From: Amycolatopsis rifamycinica
Lineage (GTDB): Bacteria > Actinomycetota > Actinomycetes > Mycobacteriales > Pseudonocardiaceae
DNA: 64,000 nt
Assembly (NCBI RefSeq): GCF_000695625.1
Contig: NZ_JMQI01000068.1
Span: 1-64,000, forward strand
Direction: 5' to 3'
Shown here: one piece after another, positions 8,599 to 17,509 of the stretch
Position numbering within the stretch: the first letter of the stretch is position 1
Layout: each line of letters opens with the position of its first letter
Notes under the pieces: generated by a model
Told to the model about the DNA's origin: nothing
What the model saw: only the letters and a program-made list of their open reading frames with translations
Database searches by the model: none
Translations under genes and position numbers: made by a program

Positions 8599-9639
8599 GT
8601 GGACTCGGCGAAACGGGACGGCGTCGGCCTCGCGCTCTCGGGCGGCGGCTACCGCGCAATGCTCTTCCACGCCGGCGCGCTCTGGCGGCTCAACGAGCTC
8701 GGCTGGCTGCCGAAGCTCACCACCGTCTCCAGCGTCTCCGGCGGTTCGATCGCGGCGGGCGTGCTGGCGCACGCGTGGAACAAGCTGTGGTTCGGCGAAG
8801 ACGGCGTCGCGGAGAACTTCGGCAAGGAGGTCGTGCAGCCCATCCGGCGGCTCGCCCGCACCAACCTCGACATCCCGGTCACGCTCAAGGCGATGTGCAT
8901 CCCGTGGCGCAGCGCGGGTGAGGAACTCGCGCGCCGCTACGCGAAGCACCTCTTCGGGGACTGCTGCCTCGCCGACCTCGATCCGGCCGGGCCGAACTTC
9001 GTGTTCACCGCGACCAGCCTGCAGGACGGCTCGCTGTGGTGGTTCTTCCGGCAGCCCGGCCCGCACGGGCGGATCCCCCTGGCCACCGCGGTCGCCGCGT
9101 CGTCGGCGTTCCCGCCCATGCTCTCGCCGGTCGTGATCCCCGATCCGCACGAGACCAGCCGCAAGATCGTGCTCAGCGACGCGGGCGTGTACGACAACCT
9201 CGGCCTGGACCCCATCGAGAACCAGCGAGCGACCGTCCTGGTCAGCGACGCCGGCAAGAAGATGAAGCACGAGGCCAAGCCGAAGCACAACTGGCCGATG
9301 CAGCTGCTGCGCGTGCTGACCGTGATGGACAACCAGGTCCGCGAGCTGCGCACCGGCTCGCTGCTGAAGTCCTATGAGGACAAGACCTACGCCGGGACGT
9401 ACTGGGCGACCTACAGCAACATCGAAAACTTCGAACTGCCGGACGCCCTGCCGGCACCGGTGGAGCAGACCCGGCGGCTCGCCGAGACGAAGACCCGGTT
9501 GACCAGGATGTCCGAGAAGGTGCAGGACAACCTGATCAACTGGGGGTACGCCGTCTGCGACGCGGGCATGCGCCGCTGGGTCTGCCCGGGAACCACGCTG
9601 AAGCCGGAGTTCCCGTATCCCGGCTCAGGCGTTGGCTAG
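8599..9639 (+). CDS. Patatin-like phospholipase
   Basis: This is a 346-aa serine acyl hydrolase. The oxyanion-hole motif ALSGGGYRAMLFH is at about residues 12-24, the nucleophile elbow is in SSVSGGSIAAG (about 49-59), and the dyad aspartate is in LSDAGVYDNLG. No signal peptide or membrane helix is visible, so it is probably cytoplasmic or peripheral. GTG 8599 lies 10 bases after the GntR stop, suggesting co-transcription. It overlaps the convergent sortase gene by 15 bases. The lipid substrate is unknown. Confidence 0.88.
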   Translation: MDSAKRDGVGLALSGGGYRAMLFHAGALWRLNELGWLPKLTTVSSVSGGSIAAGVLAHAWNKLWFGEDGVAENFGKEVVQPIRRLARTNLDIPVTLKAMCIPWRSAGEELARRYAKHLFGDCCLADLDPAGPNFVFTATSLQDGSLWWFFRQPGPHGRIPLATAVAASSAFPPMLSPVVIPDPHETSRKIVLSDAGVYDNLGLDPIENQRATVLVSDAGKKMKHEAKPKHNWPMQLLRVLTVMDNQVRELRTGSLLKSYEDKTYAGTYWATYSNIENFELPDALPAPVEQTRRLAETKTRLTRMSEKVQDNLINWGYAVCDAGMRRWVCPGTTLKPEFPYPGSGVG

Positions 9640-10227
9640 TTTCGCGTACACGATGATGTTGTCCTTGTAGCTGTGCTCGGCGTGGTCGAACGCGCCACCA
9701 CAGGTGATCAGCCGGAGCTGCGGCTTGTCGCTGTTGCCGTAGACGGCGTCGCGCGGGAACGTGTCCTTGGGGACCTGTTCCACGCGGTCGACGACGAACT
9801 TCACCTTCTTGCCGTCGCTGCGGTCGACGTCCACCTCGTCACCCGGGGCGAGATCCTTCAGCTTGAAGAAGATCCCGGGCTTCTTGTCGCCGTCGACGTG
9901 CCCGAGCAGGACCGCGGGTCCCGTCTCGCCGGGCACCGGCGACATCTTGTACCAGGCCGCCTGCATCGGCGTGTGCACCGACGGGACAGAGATCCCGCCG
10001 TCGGCCTTCGGCAGCACCGAGACCAGCGAGGACTGCGCGCCGATCTTCGGGATGTTCAGCTGCGTCGGGCGCAGGCCGGCGAACGGCTTGGTCACCGGCG
10101 GCGGGGCCGGCGTGGACGAGGACGGCGCCGCGGCCTGCGGGGCGTCGGTCCCGCAGGCGGCCAGTGCGAAGGACAGCGCCAGGGCGGCCGCGAGAACGCG
10201 GCCGCCGCGGCGGAACTGCGTTGTCAT
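9625..10227 (-). CDS. Class F sortase, lipoprotein form (copy 1)
   Basis: This is a 200-aa extracellular cysteine transpeptidase. The signal peptide has lipobox LAAC (ALALSFALAACGTD), then a Pro/Ser linker, then a sortase domain from about residue 60. Catalytic His is in LLGHVDG, catalytic Cys is in RLITCGGAF, and HSYKDNIIVYA closes the domain. It is about 75% identical by eye to the second copy at 11109-11696. ATG 10227 lies 4 bases after the stop of the Ser/Thr-rich secreted protein, so the two form an operon. Class F sortases are common single-domain actinobacterial enzymes whose substrates are mostly unknown. Confidence 0.9.
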   Translation of the reverse strand: MTTQFRRGGRVLAAALALSFALAACGTDAPQAAAPSSSTPAPPPVTKPFAGLRPTQLNIPKIGAQSSLVSVLPKADGGISVPSVHTPMQAAWYKMSPVPGETGPAVLLGHVDGDKKPGIFFKLKDLAPGDEVDVDRSDGKKVKFVVDRVEQVPKDTFPRDAVYGNSDKPQLRLITCGGAFDHAEHSYKDNIIVYAKLANA

Positions 10228-10231
10228 GCGG

Positions 10232-10903
10232 TCAGGACCGGGCCGTCGCGCCGCCGCCGGTCTCGACACCGCCGGCCTTCGGGGTCACCTTGACCTGGCC
10301 GCCGACGGTGGCCGAGCCGCCGCCGTGGCCGACCGGCCGGGTGACCGGCTTGCCCTCGCAGGTCCAGGAGACCTGGGTGGCGTCGCTCAGGTGCTTGCCC
10401 TCGTTGAGCTGGATGTCGAAGCCCCAGTAGCGGCCGTCCGCGCCGTCCTGGAACGGGCCGGCGGCCACGGTGAAGTCGTTGGCGGCGACGTTCGTCGGCT
10501 CGCCCGCCGCGCAGGCGATGACCAGCACGCCGGTGCCGTCTTCGAACTCCCACGCGTACGCGACGTCGTCGAGGTAGTCGTCGCCGTGCGGGAACGGGTC
10601 GGTCGGCTCGGTGGACGGCGCGGCGGTGGTCTCGGTCGGCTTGCCCGAGGTGGGCGTGCCGGTCGACGTCGGCTGCTGCGAGGTCGGCTGCTCCGAGGTG
10701 GGCTGCTGCAACGTCGGCTGCTCCGAAGTCGGGACCGAGGTGCTCGTGGGCAGGTCCGTCGTCGGCTGCGCGTCGGAGGTGGGCGCGGCTTCGGTCGTCG
10801 AGGTGACCGGAGCCTCCTGCGCGAACGCGGCCGGCGCGACGGTGATCGTGAGCAGGGCCCCCGCGAGCACAGCGCCCGCGAGACGGCCCAGGGTCTTCTT
10901 CAA
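10232..10903 (-). CDS. Secreted Ser/Thr-rich protein paired with class F sortase (copy 1)
   Basis: This is a 223-aa probable cell-surface protein. It has a signal peptide (GAVLAGALLTITVAPAAFA) and then a linker of TSEQPT-like repeats (about residues 30-90). A small globular part has two Cys (VLVIACAAGEP, VSWTCEGKP), and the tail reads VKVTPKAGGVETGGGATARS. TTG 10903 is chosen as start. No ATG/GTG in frame fits, GGGAG lies 5 bases upstream, and the paralog at 12457 starts at the equivalent place. No LPxTG motif or membrane anchor follows. The function is not recognised; a substrate or partner of the sortase is an inference from pairing. Confidence 0.8.
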   Translation of the reverse strand: MKKTLGRLAGAVLAGALLTITVAPAAFAQEAPVTSTTEAAPTSDAQPTTDLPTSTSVPTSEQPTLQQPTSEQPTSQQPTSTGTPTSGKPTETTAAPSTEPTDPFPHGDDYLDDVAYAWEFEDGTGVLVIACAAGEPTNVAANDFTVAAGPFQDGADGRYWGFDIQLNEGKHLSDATQVSWTCEGKPVTRPVGHGGGSATVGGQVKVTPKAGGVETGGGATARS

Positions 10904-11108
10904 GGTGACTCCCAGGGAAGGAAACGCGCAATGACCCCCACTACGCGGATCACCCGGTGCCGAGAAGCACAAGATCGGGTGACCCGCCCATCCTGCCCCA
11001 TCACTGGTATATACCGGAAACGAATATGACGTGAAGAAAACCACTGCCGAAACCTGTAACGTTCCGGCCCGGCGAAATCCACTTCGGACAGTGACCGTGA
11101 CAGCGGTT

Positions 11109-11696
11109 TCAGCTCGCGAGCTTCGCGTAGACGACGATGTTGTCGCGGTAGCTGTGCTCAGCGTGGTCGAACGCCCCACCGCACGTGATCAGCCGCAGTT
11201 CCGGTTCGTTGCTGTTGCCGTAGACGGCATCCCGCGGGAACGTCTCCTTCGGGACCTGCGTGACGCGGTCGACGACGAACTTCAGCTTGCGCCCGTCGCT
11301 GCGGTCGACGTCGACCTCGTCGCCGGGTGCCAGGTCCTTCAGCATGAAGAAGATACCCGGTTTTCTGTCGCCGTCCACGTGTCCGAGCACGATCGCCGGC
11401 CCGGTGTCGCCGGGTACCGGCGAAAGTTTGTACCAGGCCGCCTGCATCGGGGTGTGCACCGACGGGACGGAAATCGAACCGTCGGGTTTCAGCGCGACGG
11501 CCAGCAGGCTGGATTCCGCGCCGATCTTCGGGATCTTCACCGACGTCGGGCGGAGTCCCTTGAACGGCACGGTCACCGGCACCGACGACGGAACGGGCGC
11601 CTGCGCCTGCGCGGGCGGTGGCGGCTCCGCGGCGCCGCCGCACCCGGCCAGGGCCAGCACGAGGGCGAGCGTCGCGCCCGCCCGGCGGACCGTCAC
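11109..11696 (-). CDS. Class F sortase, lipoprotein form (copy 2)
   Basis: This is a 195-aa paralog of the 9625-10227 sortase. It has lipobox LAGC (LALVLALAGCGG), catalytic His in VLGHVDG, and Cys in RLITCGGAF. The segment FPRDAVYGNS is shared with copy 1. GTG 11696 overlaps the upstream gene stop as GTGA, so translation is coupled to the secreted partner. The two pairs arose by tandem duplication. Divergence is concentrated in the linkers, while the catalytic domain is conserved. The 205 bases between this gene and the copy 1 operon (10904-11108) hold no gene and must carry the copy 1 promoter. Confidence 0.9.
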   Translation of the reverse strand: MTVRRAGATLALVLALAGCGGAAEPPPPAQAQAPVPSSVPVTVPFKGLRPTSVKIPKIGAESSLLAVALKPDGSISVPSVHTPMQAAWYKLSPVPGDTGPAIVLGHVDGDRKPGIFFMLKDLAPGDEVDVDRSDGRKLKFVVDRVTQVPKETFPRDAVYGNSNEPELRLITCGGAFDHAEHSYRDNIVVYAKLAS

Positions 11697-12457
11697 CGGG
11701 CCGTGCCGCCGAAGCCGGTCTCGATCCCGCCCCGGGGCGCGACCTTGACCTGGGCTGCGGGAGCGGCGTTGCCGGCCGGTGCGGAACCGGTCGCGGTGGT
11801 GATCGGCCCGGTGGTGATCGGCGCAGTGGTGACCGGCGCGGTGCTCGACGGCGAAGAGCTGCTGCTCGTGGTCGTGCTCGCCGGCGGTCCTTCCCGCTCG
11901 AACTCGACGATCCCGTTGCCTTCGACGTTGTCGCAGGTCCAGCTGAACTTGGCGGTGGTCGTGCCGGCCGGGGCGTCGACCACACGCACCGAGTAGTTCC
12001 AGTAGCGGCCGTCGGACTCGTCCTGGTCCGGGCCGCCGGTCACACTCAGGTACTGGGTCGCGACTGCGCCCGGTTTCGCGGCCGCGCAGGCGATGACGAG
12101 GACGCCCTCGCCGCCGAGGCCGACGAAGCCGTGACCGGCGTTGTCCTGGTAATCGTCCTTCGGCGGCTCGGCCGGTTCCGGCGCCGAGGACGTGGTGGTC
12201 GGCGGGCTCGTGGTGGTGACCTCGGTCCTCGCCGCGGCCGAGGTGGTCCCGGCGGTGGTCGTGGCCGGCGAGGCCGGCGCGGTGGTCTCCGTCGAGGACG
12301 GAACCGTGGTGGTCGCCGGCTCCGCCGTGGTGGTGGTCGTGGTCGTCTCGGACGCCGGGCTGGTGTCCGTCTGCGCCAGCGCGGCGGGCGTGGCGGCGAA
12401 GGTGGCGAGCGCACCCGCGAAGACGACCCCGGCCACCCGGCTCAGCGTTCTGCCCAC
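11693..12457 (-). CDS. Secreted Thr-rich protein paired with class F sortase (copy 2)
   Basis: This is a 254-aa paralog of the 10232-10903 protein. It has a signal peptide (VVFAGALATFAATPAALA), a Thr/Ser/Ala linker rich in TTTT runs (about residues 30-95), a globular part with two Cys (VLVIACAAAKP, FSWTCDNVEG), and a second Ser/Thr stretch. It ends in VKVAPRGGIETGFGGTAR. The tail keeps the pattern VKV-x-P-x-GG-x-E-T-G seen in copy 1 although the linkers differ completely. GTG 12457 follows GGGAG at 6 bases. Function is unknown; surface display or partnership with the adjacent sortase is inference. Confidence 0.8.
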   Translation of the reverse strand: MGRTLSRVAGVVFAGALATFAATPAALAQTDTSPASETTTTTTTAEPATTTVPSSTETTAPASPATTTAGTTSAAARTEVTTTSPPTTTSSAPEPAEPPKDDYQDNAGHGFVGLGGEGVLVIACAAAKPGAVATQYLSVTGGPDQDESDGRYWNYSVRVVDAPAGTTTAKFSWTCDNVEGNGIVEFEREGPPASTTTSSSSSPSSTAPVTTAPITTGPITTATGSAPAGNAAPAAQVKVAPRGGIETGFGGTAR

Positions 12458-12517
12458 GATCCACTCCCAGTGCGTTGACCTGCGATGTCGCGACTATCGA
12501 CGATTCGGCGGCCCGCG

Positions 12518-13558
12518 TTACTCCGTGAGGGCGAACATCAGGTCGTCCCACAGGTCCTCGGGGTCCTCCAGGCCGACGCTGAACCGGATCAGCCCGGGCG
12601 GGACGCGCTCCTCGCCCGCCAGCCACGCCCGCCGCTCGACCAGGCTTTCGACGCCGCCGAGGCTGGTCGCCGACCGGATCAGCCGGACCGACGCGCAGAA
12701 GCGGTCCGCCGTCTCGGCGTCGGCGAGGTCGAACGAGACCATCATCCCGAAGCCCGGGTAGCGCACCCGCCGCACCGCGGGGTGCCCGGCGAGCCGCTCC
12801 GCCAGCAGGGCGGCGGTGCGGGTCTGCTCCGCCAGCCGGACGGGCATGGTCCGCAGCCCGCGCAGGGCGAGCCAGGCTTCGAGGGCACCCGGTGTCGACC
12901 CGACCCGCGTCCGCGCGCCCCGCAGCTCCTCCGCGACGGCCGGGTCCTTGGCCACGGTGATGCCCAGCAGCAGGTCGCTGTGCCCGCCGATGAGCTTGGT
13001 CGCGCTGTGCACGACGACGTCCGCGCCCAGTTCGAGCGGCCGCTGCTGCAGCGGCGTCGCGAAGGTGTTGTCGACGACGACCCGGCCACGCGCGGCGGCC
13101 GCGATCGGCTCGATGGCCATCACATCAAGGGTCGGGTTGGTCGGCGACTCCAGCCAGACCAGATCGGCGGTCGCCGCCTCGGCGACCCAGGCGCCGGTGT
13201 CCGTCGGGTCGAGCTCGGTGACGGCGAGCTTGCCGAGCTTCTGCGCGTGGGCCAGCACCCCGCGCGTCACGGCGTAGCTGAACGTCGGGACGGCGACCCG
13301 CGAGCCGACCGGCAGCAGGTCCAGGACGGCGGAGAGGGTGGCGACCCCGGACGCGAACGCCGTCGCGTGGCCGCCTTCCAGCGCCCCGACGGCTTCCTCG
13401 AGCGCGTGCCAGGTCGGCGTCCCGTCGCCGCGCGCGTACACGAAGTCGCCACCGGCCTGGTAGGTGCTGGTGGCGACGAGCGGGGTGTTCAGCGGCTCAC
13501 CGGGTCCGTGCGGCCGGCCGGCGGCGATGGCCTTGGTGCGAGGCGTCCAGTCGTCCAT
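12518..13558 (-). CDS. Cys/Met-metabolism PLP-dependent enzyme (cystathionine gamma-lyase family)
   Basis: This 346-aa fold-type I PLP enzyme belongs to the trans-sulfuration family (cystathionine gamma-synthase/lyase, O-acetylhomoserine sulfhydrylase). N-terminal TPLVATSTYQ, the PLP Asp in VVVDNTFATP, the Schiff-base Lys in VVVHSATKLIGGHSD, and C-terminal RFSVGLEDPEDL are visible. It is shorter than the usual 380-400 aa because loops in the C-terminal domain are reduced. ATG 13558 has GAGG 4 bases upstream. Neighbours give no pathway clue, so the exact reaction is open. Confidence 0.87.
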   Translation of the reverse strand: MDDWTPRTKAIAAGRPHGPGEPLNTPLVATSTYQAGGDFVYARGDGTPTWHALEEAVGALEGGHATAFASGVATLSAVLDLLPVGSRVAVPTFSYAVTRGVLAHAQKLGKLAVTELDPTDTGAWVAEAATADLVWLESPTNPTLDVMAIEPIAAAARGRVVVDNTFATPLQQRPLELGADVVVHSATKLIGGHSDLLLGITVAKDPAVAEELRGARTRVGSTPGALEAWLALRGLRTMPVRLAEQTRTAALLAERLAGHPAVRRVRYPGFGMMVSFDLADAETADRFCASVRLIRSATSLGGVESLVERRAWLAGEERVPPGLIRFSVGLEDPEDLWDDLMFALTE

Positions 13559-13577
13559 GCGCCTCACGATAAGGGGA

Positions 13578-13613
13578 GGCTGGGGCACTCACGCGTCCGC
13601 GAGTGCCCCAGCC
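13578..13613 (-). terminator. Hairpin terminator downstream of the acylase gene
   Basis: GGCTGGGGCACTC (13578-13590) pairs perfectly with 13601-13613 around a 10-base loop. On the minus strand it follows the acylase stop and precedes TCCCCTTAT, only a weak T-tail. Confidence 0.6.
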
Positions 13614-13620
13614 GGGCTTC

Positions 13621-16600
13621 TCAGTGCGCGTAGACCTCGAACTCGTACAGCGAGTAGCCGTACTTGGTGCCGCGCTGGACGCCCTGCAGCTTCACGAACC
13701 GGGCCGGAGTCGCGGCGAACGAGACGTTGTCCTGCCCGCCGTCCCCGTCGGTCACCACGGCCGCGTCCGTCCAGTGCACCGCGTCCGGCGAGAGCTGGAT
13801 CCGGTAGCTCTTGCCGTACGCGGACTCCCAGCTGAGCATCACCCGCGAGACCTGCTGGACCGAGCCGAGGTCGACGGTGATCGCCTGGTCGTCGCTCCAG
13901 TCGCTGGCCCAGCGGGTCGAGGCGTTCCCGTCGATCGCGTTCGACGCCGGCGCGTTGTAGAAGCCGGACTCGGCGCTGGTGGCGCTGACCGTCTTCGCCG
14001 CCGCCAGGTTCGCGACGTTGTCCCCGCGGTGCGCGGCGTACTCGACGACCTGCTGGAAGGTCGGCCGGTTCTGCCAGCCGATCTTGTCCTGCGTGATGCC
14101 GCCGAGCGGGTTGTGCACGATCGAGTCGGCGCACCACTGGTCACCGGCCGAGCAGTTCGCGTCACCGGGGTAGACGGTGTTCGCGGCCTGGCCGGCGGCC
14201 GTGGTCAGCGAGTCGACGAGCGCCTGGCGGCACGCGGTGACGTCGCCGCCGCCGCAGAACGTCTGCGCGAGCGGGCCGGCCACCGGCTGGCCGAGCACCT
14301 GCCGGATGTCCTTGCTGACGTAACCCCACCAGCCGAACTGGAACGACGAGCCCTTGTGCGGCTGCCCGGTGTGCTGCCCGTTGCCGTTCTGCCAGCCGGA
14401 CGGGCTTTCGTTGATGCCGAGCACGCCGGTCATCGCGTTGTAGGCGGCGTCGCCCATGCCCGGCTTGAACTCGGCCTGGACCAGCAGCGGCCACCAGGCG
14501 TCGAAGATGCGGATCGCGTCGGCGTCGGCGTACGCCTTGCTGCCCGGCGAGGTCTCGGTGCGCAACTGGCCGTGCGAGAGCCACGTCTTGAGCTTCGCCT
14601 CGGCGTCCGCCGCCGCGCCGGTGGTGGGCGTCTTGTCGAGCACCTGCAGCAGCAGCGGCAGCACGCGCTCGGCCCGCAGGTCCGCCAGCGCGGCCTCGGC
14701 CATCGCCTGGGTCAGGTTGACCCGGGTGACCTTCGTGCCGCTGGTGATCAGCTTCTTCACCCGCGAGTCGAGCAGGTCGACGCGGTGCACGGCGGACTTG
14801 TCCGCCCCGGCCGCGGCGTAGCCGTTGGCCTGCGCGTTGTTCCAGCTGACGTAGTAGTCCTGGTTGACCGACTGCGGGTGCTGCGACGCGGGCGTGTAGG
14901 TGGCGACGTTGCCCGCCGGGTTCCAGCCCACCCAGTCGTGGCCCTGATCGCCCCACACCGGCATGTTCGGGTCCACATCGGACTGCCGGGCCGGGTTGGC
15001 CCCGGAGTTGAAGTAGGCGATGTCCTTCGAGTCGGCGTAGAACCAGTTGAACGTGAAGTTGATGTCCTGCGCGGCCCGCTGGAAGTCCGCCGCGGACTTG
15101 ACGAAGCCGGGGTCGTTGAGCTCCTGGAAGCCGATGAGCGAGTCGACCTCGTGGAAGTAGGACGACCGCAGCGCCGCGTACGCCACCGGCTTGCCGCCGA
15201 CGGTCGCCCGGCTCTGCACCGGCCCGTACCTGGTCCGGTAGCTGCGCAGGGTGTAGGAACCGGCCGCGGTACCGTCGGCCACCGTGGGCTTCCAGGCGTT
15301 CTTGACCTCCACGGTCTCCATCGGGACGCACTTGCCCTGGTAGGTGTAGTAGTTCGAGTCCTTCGTCGGCGCGTTGCCGCTCGGGTCGCACAGCTGCAGC
15401 GCGTAGGTGTCGATGATGTCCTGCGCCGACGTCGTCGCGCTCCACGAGTAGTCCTGGCCGCGGCCGAGGAGCACGTACATGCTCAGCCCGGCGAAGGCGG
15501 CGCCGCGGGCGCTGATGCCCGGGCCCTGCAGCTCCTGCAGGAGCAGCAGCTGCGGCGCGAAGTACCCGGTCTGCGGGCCGAACACGGCGACCGGGTGGCC
15601 GCTGGCGGTCTTGGCCCCGGAGACGAGCAGCGCGTTGGACATGCCGTGCTTCTCGCTCAGCATGTTCGCCGGCAGCACGCCGTTCTCGAACATCCCGCGG
15701 GCGGGCTCCTGCTCGGCGGGCGCGGCGACGTCCACAGTGGACGGCGTCGCGGTGGCGGCCGAGCCGGTCCTGTCGAACACGAGCTGCTGCGGCGTCACCG
15801 AGTTCTTGTCCGGCATCGCGCGGCCGGCGGCGTTGGCCGGCGTCTTGCCGTACGGGAAGGTCTGGCCGTCGTGCAGCGTCTTGACCGCCTCGGGGTCGTC
15901 CTCCGAGCGGAGGCTCTGCCACACCTTTTCGCCCTGCGCGACGCCGTACTTTTCCTGCAGCGCGAGCTTCGCGATGGCGTTCTGGACCTCGCCGCCGCCG
16001 CCCGCGCCGAACTCGGCGCCGACCAGCGAGGCGAGCGCGACCAGGTCGGTCAGCTTGAACGGGTCGATCGTCCCGGCGTTGGTGATCGAGTCGATGTGCC
16101 CGGTCAGCACGTATTCGCCGGGGAAGTACCGGCCGCTGTGGGAGTCGTCGATGTACTTATTGATGCCGTCGATGTAGGCCTGGGCGTCGGCGAGGCCCTG
16201 CGCGCCGCGCGGGCCGCTGGCGGCCGTGCGGTCGATCTGCTGCTGCAGCTCGGCTTCGGTGTAGGGGGCGTTCGCGAAGAACGTCTGCTCGAGTTCGCGG
16301 TTGGCTTCGGCGCCGCCGGCGAAGGAGCTCACCTGGCCGCGGGCGGCGTGCCGCAGCACGTCCATCAGCCACAGCCGGTCCTGCGCGGCCGCGTACCCGG
16401 CGCCGAACTCGGTGCCGGCGCGGGTGGTCCCGGTGATGTGCGGGACGCCGAGGGCCTTGTCCCGCACGATCGTGACGTCGGCGCGCGGCTTCGTCGTGCT
16501 CGCCACCTGGTCGGCCGGGACGCCGAACGAGGAGTCGTTGAAGTACTGGTTGATCGCGCCGGTGGTCAGCGTCTTGTAGCCGCCGGCCAGCGAGGCGTAC

Positions 16601-16839
16601 TTCCCGAGCTGGTCGGCCGAGTGCGCGGGCCGGGTGCCGAGCAGCTTGTGCGCCAGGATCTCCGCGAGGGTGGCGCTGCCCTGTTCGCCGGGCGGCAGGA
16701 TGTCGCTGCACTGCCCGCCGCAGTAGTCGTCGGGCGACACGGCCGCCTGGGCGGCCGGCGCGGTGACGGCGACCTGGGTGAGCCCGGCCACGAGGGCCCC
16801 CAGTGCCGTAACGGTCAGGGCGCGGATGCGGCGTCGCAT
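13621..16839 (-). CDS. Secreted penicillin-acylase-family amidohydrolase with C-terminal discoidin domain
   Basis: This is a 1072-aa Ntn hydrolase that should cleave amides (acyl-homoserine lactones, lipopeptides or beta-lactam side chains in known relatives) outside the cell. The signal peptide (about residues 1-33) ends AAQAA. The alpha chain carries VRDKALGVPHITG and AGYAAAQDRLWLMD. The predicted autoproteolytic nucleophile is Ser401 in KHGMSNALLVSG, so the residue before it is Met rather than the usual Gly. Residues from about 925 form an F5/8 type C (discoidin) domain (ASNAIDGNASTRW, YSLYEFEVYA), likely binding surface carbohydrate. The substrate is unknown. Confidence 0.9.
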   Translation of the reverse strand: MRRRIRALTVTALGALVAGLTQVAVTAPAAQAAVSPDDYCGGQCSDILPPGEQGSATLAEILAHKLLGTRPAHSADQLGKYASLAGGYKTLTTGAINQYFNDSSFGVPADQVASTTKPRADVTIVRDKALGVPHITGTTRAGTEFGAGYAAAQDRLWLMDVLRHAARGQVSSFAGGAEANRELEQTFFANAPYTEAELQQQIDRTAASGPRGAQGLADAQAYIDGINKYIDDSHSGRYFPGEYVLTGHIDSITNAGTIDPFKLTDLVALASLVGAEFGAGGGGEVQNAIAKLALQEKYGVAQGEKVWQSLRSEDDPEAVKTLHDGQTFPYGKTPANAAGRAMPDKNSVTPQQLVFDRTGSAATATPSTVDVAAPAEQEPARGMFENGVLPANMLSEKHGMSNALLVSGAKTASGHPVAVFGPQTGYFAPQLLLLQELQGPGISARGAAFAGLSMYVLLGRGQDYSWSATTSAQDIIDTYALQLCDPSGNAPTKDSNYYTYQGKCVPMETVEVKNAWKPTVADGTAAGSYTLRSYRTRYGPVQSRATVGGKPVAYAALRSSYFHEVDSLIGFQELNDPGFVKSAADFQRAAQDINFTFNWFYADSKDIAYFNSGANPARQSDVDPNMPVWGDQGHDWVGWNPAGNVATYTPASQHPQSVNQDYYVSWNNAQANGYAAAGADKSAVHRVDLLDSRVKKLITSGTKVTRVNLTQAMAEAALADLRAERVLPLLLQVLDKTPTTGAAADAEAKLKTWLSHGQLRTETSPGSKAYADADAIRIFDAWWPLLVQAEFKPGMGDAAYNAMTGVLGINESPSGWQNGNGQHTGQPHKGSSFQFGWWGYVSKDIRQVLGQPVAGPLAQTFCGGGDVTACRQALVDSLTTAAGQAANTVYPGDANCSAGDQWCADSIVHNPLGGITQDKIGWQNRPTFQQVVEYAAHRGDNVANLAAAKTVSATSAESGFYNAPASNAIDGNASTRWASDWSDDQAITVDLGSVQQVSRVMLSWESAYGKSYRIQLSPDAVHWTDAAVVTDGDGGQDNVSFAATPARFVKLQGVQRGTKYGYSLYEFEVYAH

Positions 16840-16980
16840 GCCGGGCTCCCCTCAGTCCAGAAAAGTGACGAAGCGCACGCTACCCAGCAGTAGGGCAAGT
16901 GTGAAGAGTTTTCGCGTTTTTCCCCTCCTTGGGCGTAGTCCGATCGGCGCAGCTCGCGGCGCGTGGGTACGGTGAGCGCC

Positions 16981-17355
16981 ATGACCTTGGAAAAGCCCCT
17001 CATCGACCGCCCGGACGGACCTCCCCCGGCCGACCTGGAGATCACCGACATCACCGTCGGTGACGGCGCGGAGGCCACGCCGGGCACGACCGTCACCGTG
17101 CACTACGTCGGTGTCTCGCACTCGACCGGCGAAGAGTTCGACGCGTCCTGGAACCGCGGCGAGCCGCTGCGCTTCGGCCTCGGTGCCGGTCAGGTCATCG
17201 CCGGCTGGGACCAGGGTGTCGCGGGGATGAAGATCGGCGGCCGCCGCAAGCTGGTGATCCCGCCGCACCTGGCCTACGGCGACCGCGGTGCGGGCGGCGT
17301 GATCAAGCCCGGCGAGACCCTCGTCTTCGTCGTCGACCTCGTCGGCGTGAACTAG
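16981..17355 (+). CDS. FKBP-type peptidyl-prolyl cis-trans isomerase
   Basis: This is a 124-aa single-domain FKBP12-like foldase. VTVHYVGVSHSTGEEFDASWNRGEPLRF, VIAGWDQGVAGMKIGGRRKLVIPP, LAYGDRGAGGVIKPGETLVFVVDLV cover the active-site Tyr, Asp, Phe, Val/Ile and Trp positions of the family. No signal peptide is seen, so it is cytoplasmic. ATG 16981 is preferred over GTG 16963 because MTLEKPLIDRP matches the usual N-terminus and the gene appears monocistronic, closed by a strong terminator. Confidence 0.95.
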   Translation: MTLEKPLIDRPDGPPPADLEITDITVGDGAEATPGTTVTVHYVGVSHSTGEEFDASWNRGEPLRFGLGAGQVIAGWDQGVAGMKIGGRRKLVIPPHLAYGDRGAGGVIKPGETLVFVVDLVGVN

Positions 17356-17374
17356 CTTTCCGCGCATAACCGGC

Positions 17375-17412
17375 AAACCGGCCCCGGCACCCCCGTGCCG
17401 GGGCCGGTTTTT
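17375..17412 (+). terminator. Intrinsic terminator of the FKBP gene
   Basis: A perfect 16-bp stem (17375-17390 with 17395-17410) has a CCCC loop and ends in a T5 tract. It begins 20 bases after the FKBP stop. This is the strongest terminator in the window. Confidence 0.93.
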
Positions 17413-17509
17413 GCTCCAAGCAGCGCCTTTCCGGCTCGTGCCTCGTGGCTACGCTCGAAGGTGATCACCGGCCTCCGACCGCCGGTGCACGACAAGGGGG
17501 GATCCACCG

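Noticed and set aside
10600..10800. Tandem GGTCGGCTG-like repeats as non-coding satellite
   Set aside because: They encode the TSEQPT linker of the sortase-paired secreted protein and end at its domain borders.
10232..12457. Classical LPxTG sorting signals in the two sortase-paired proteins
   Set aside because: The C-termini were read to the stop: no LPxTG or LAxTG and no hydrophobic anchor.
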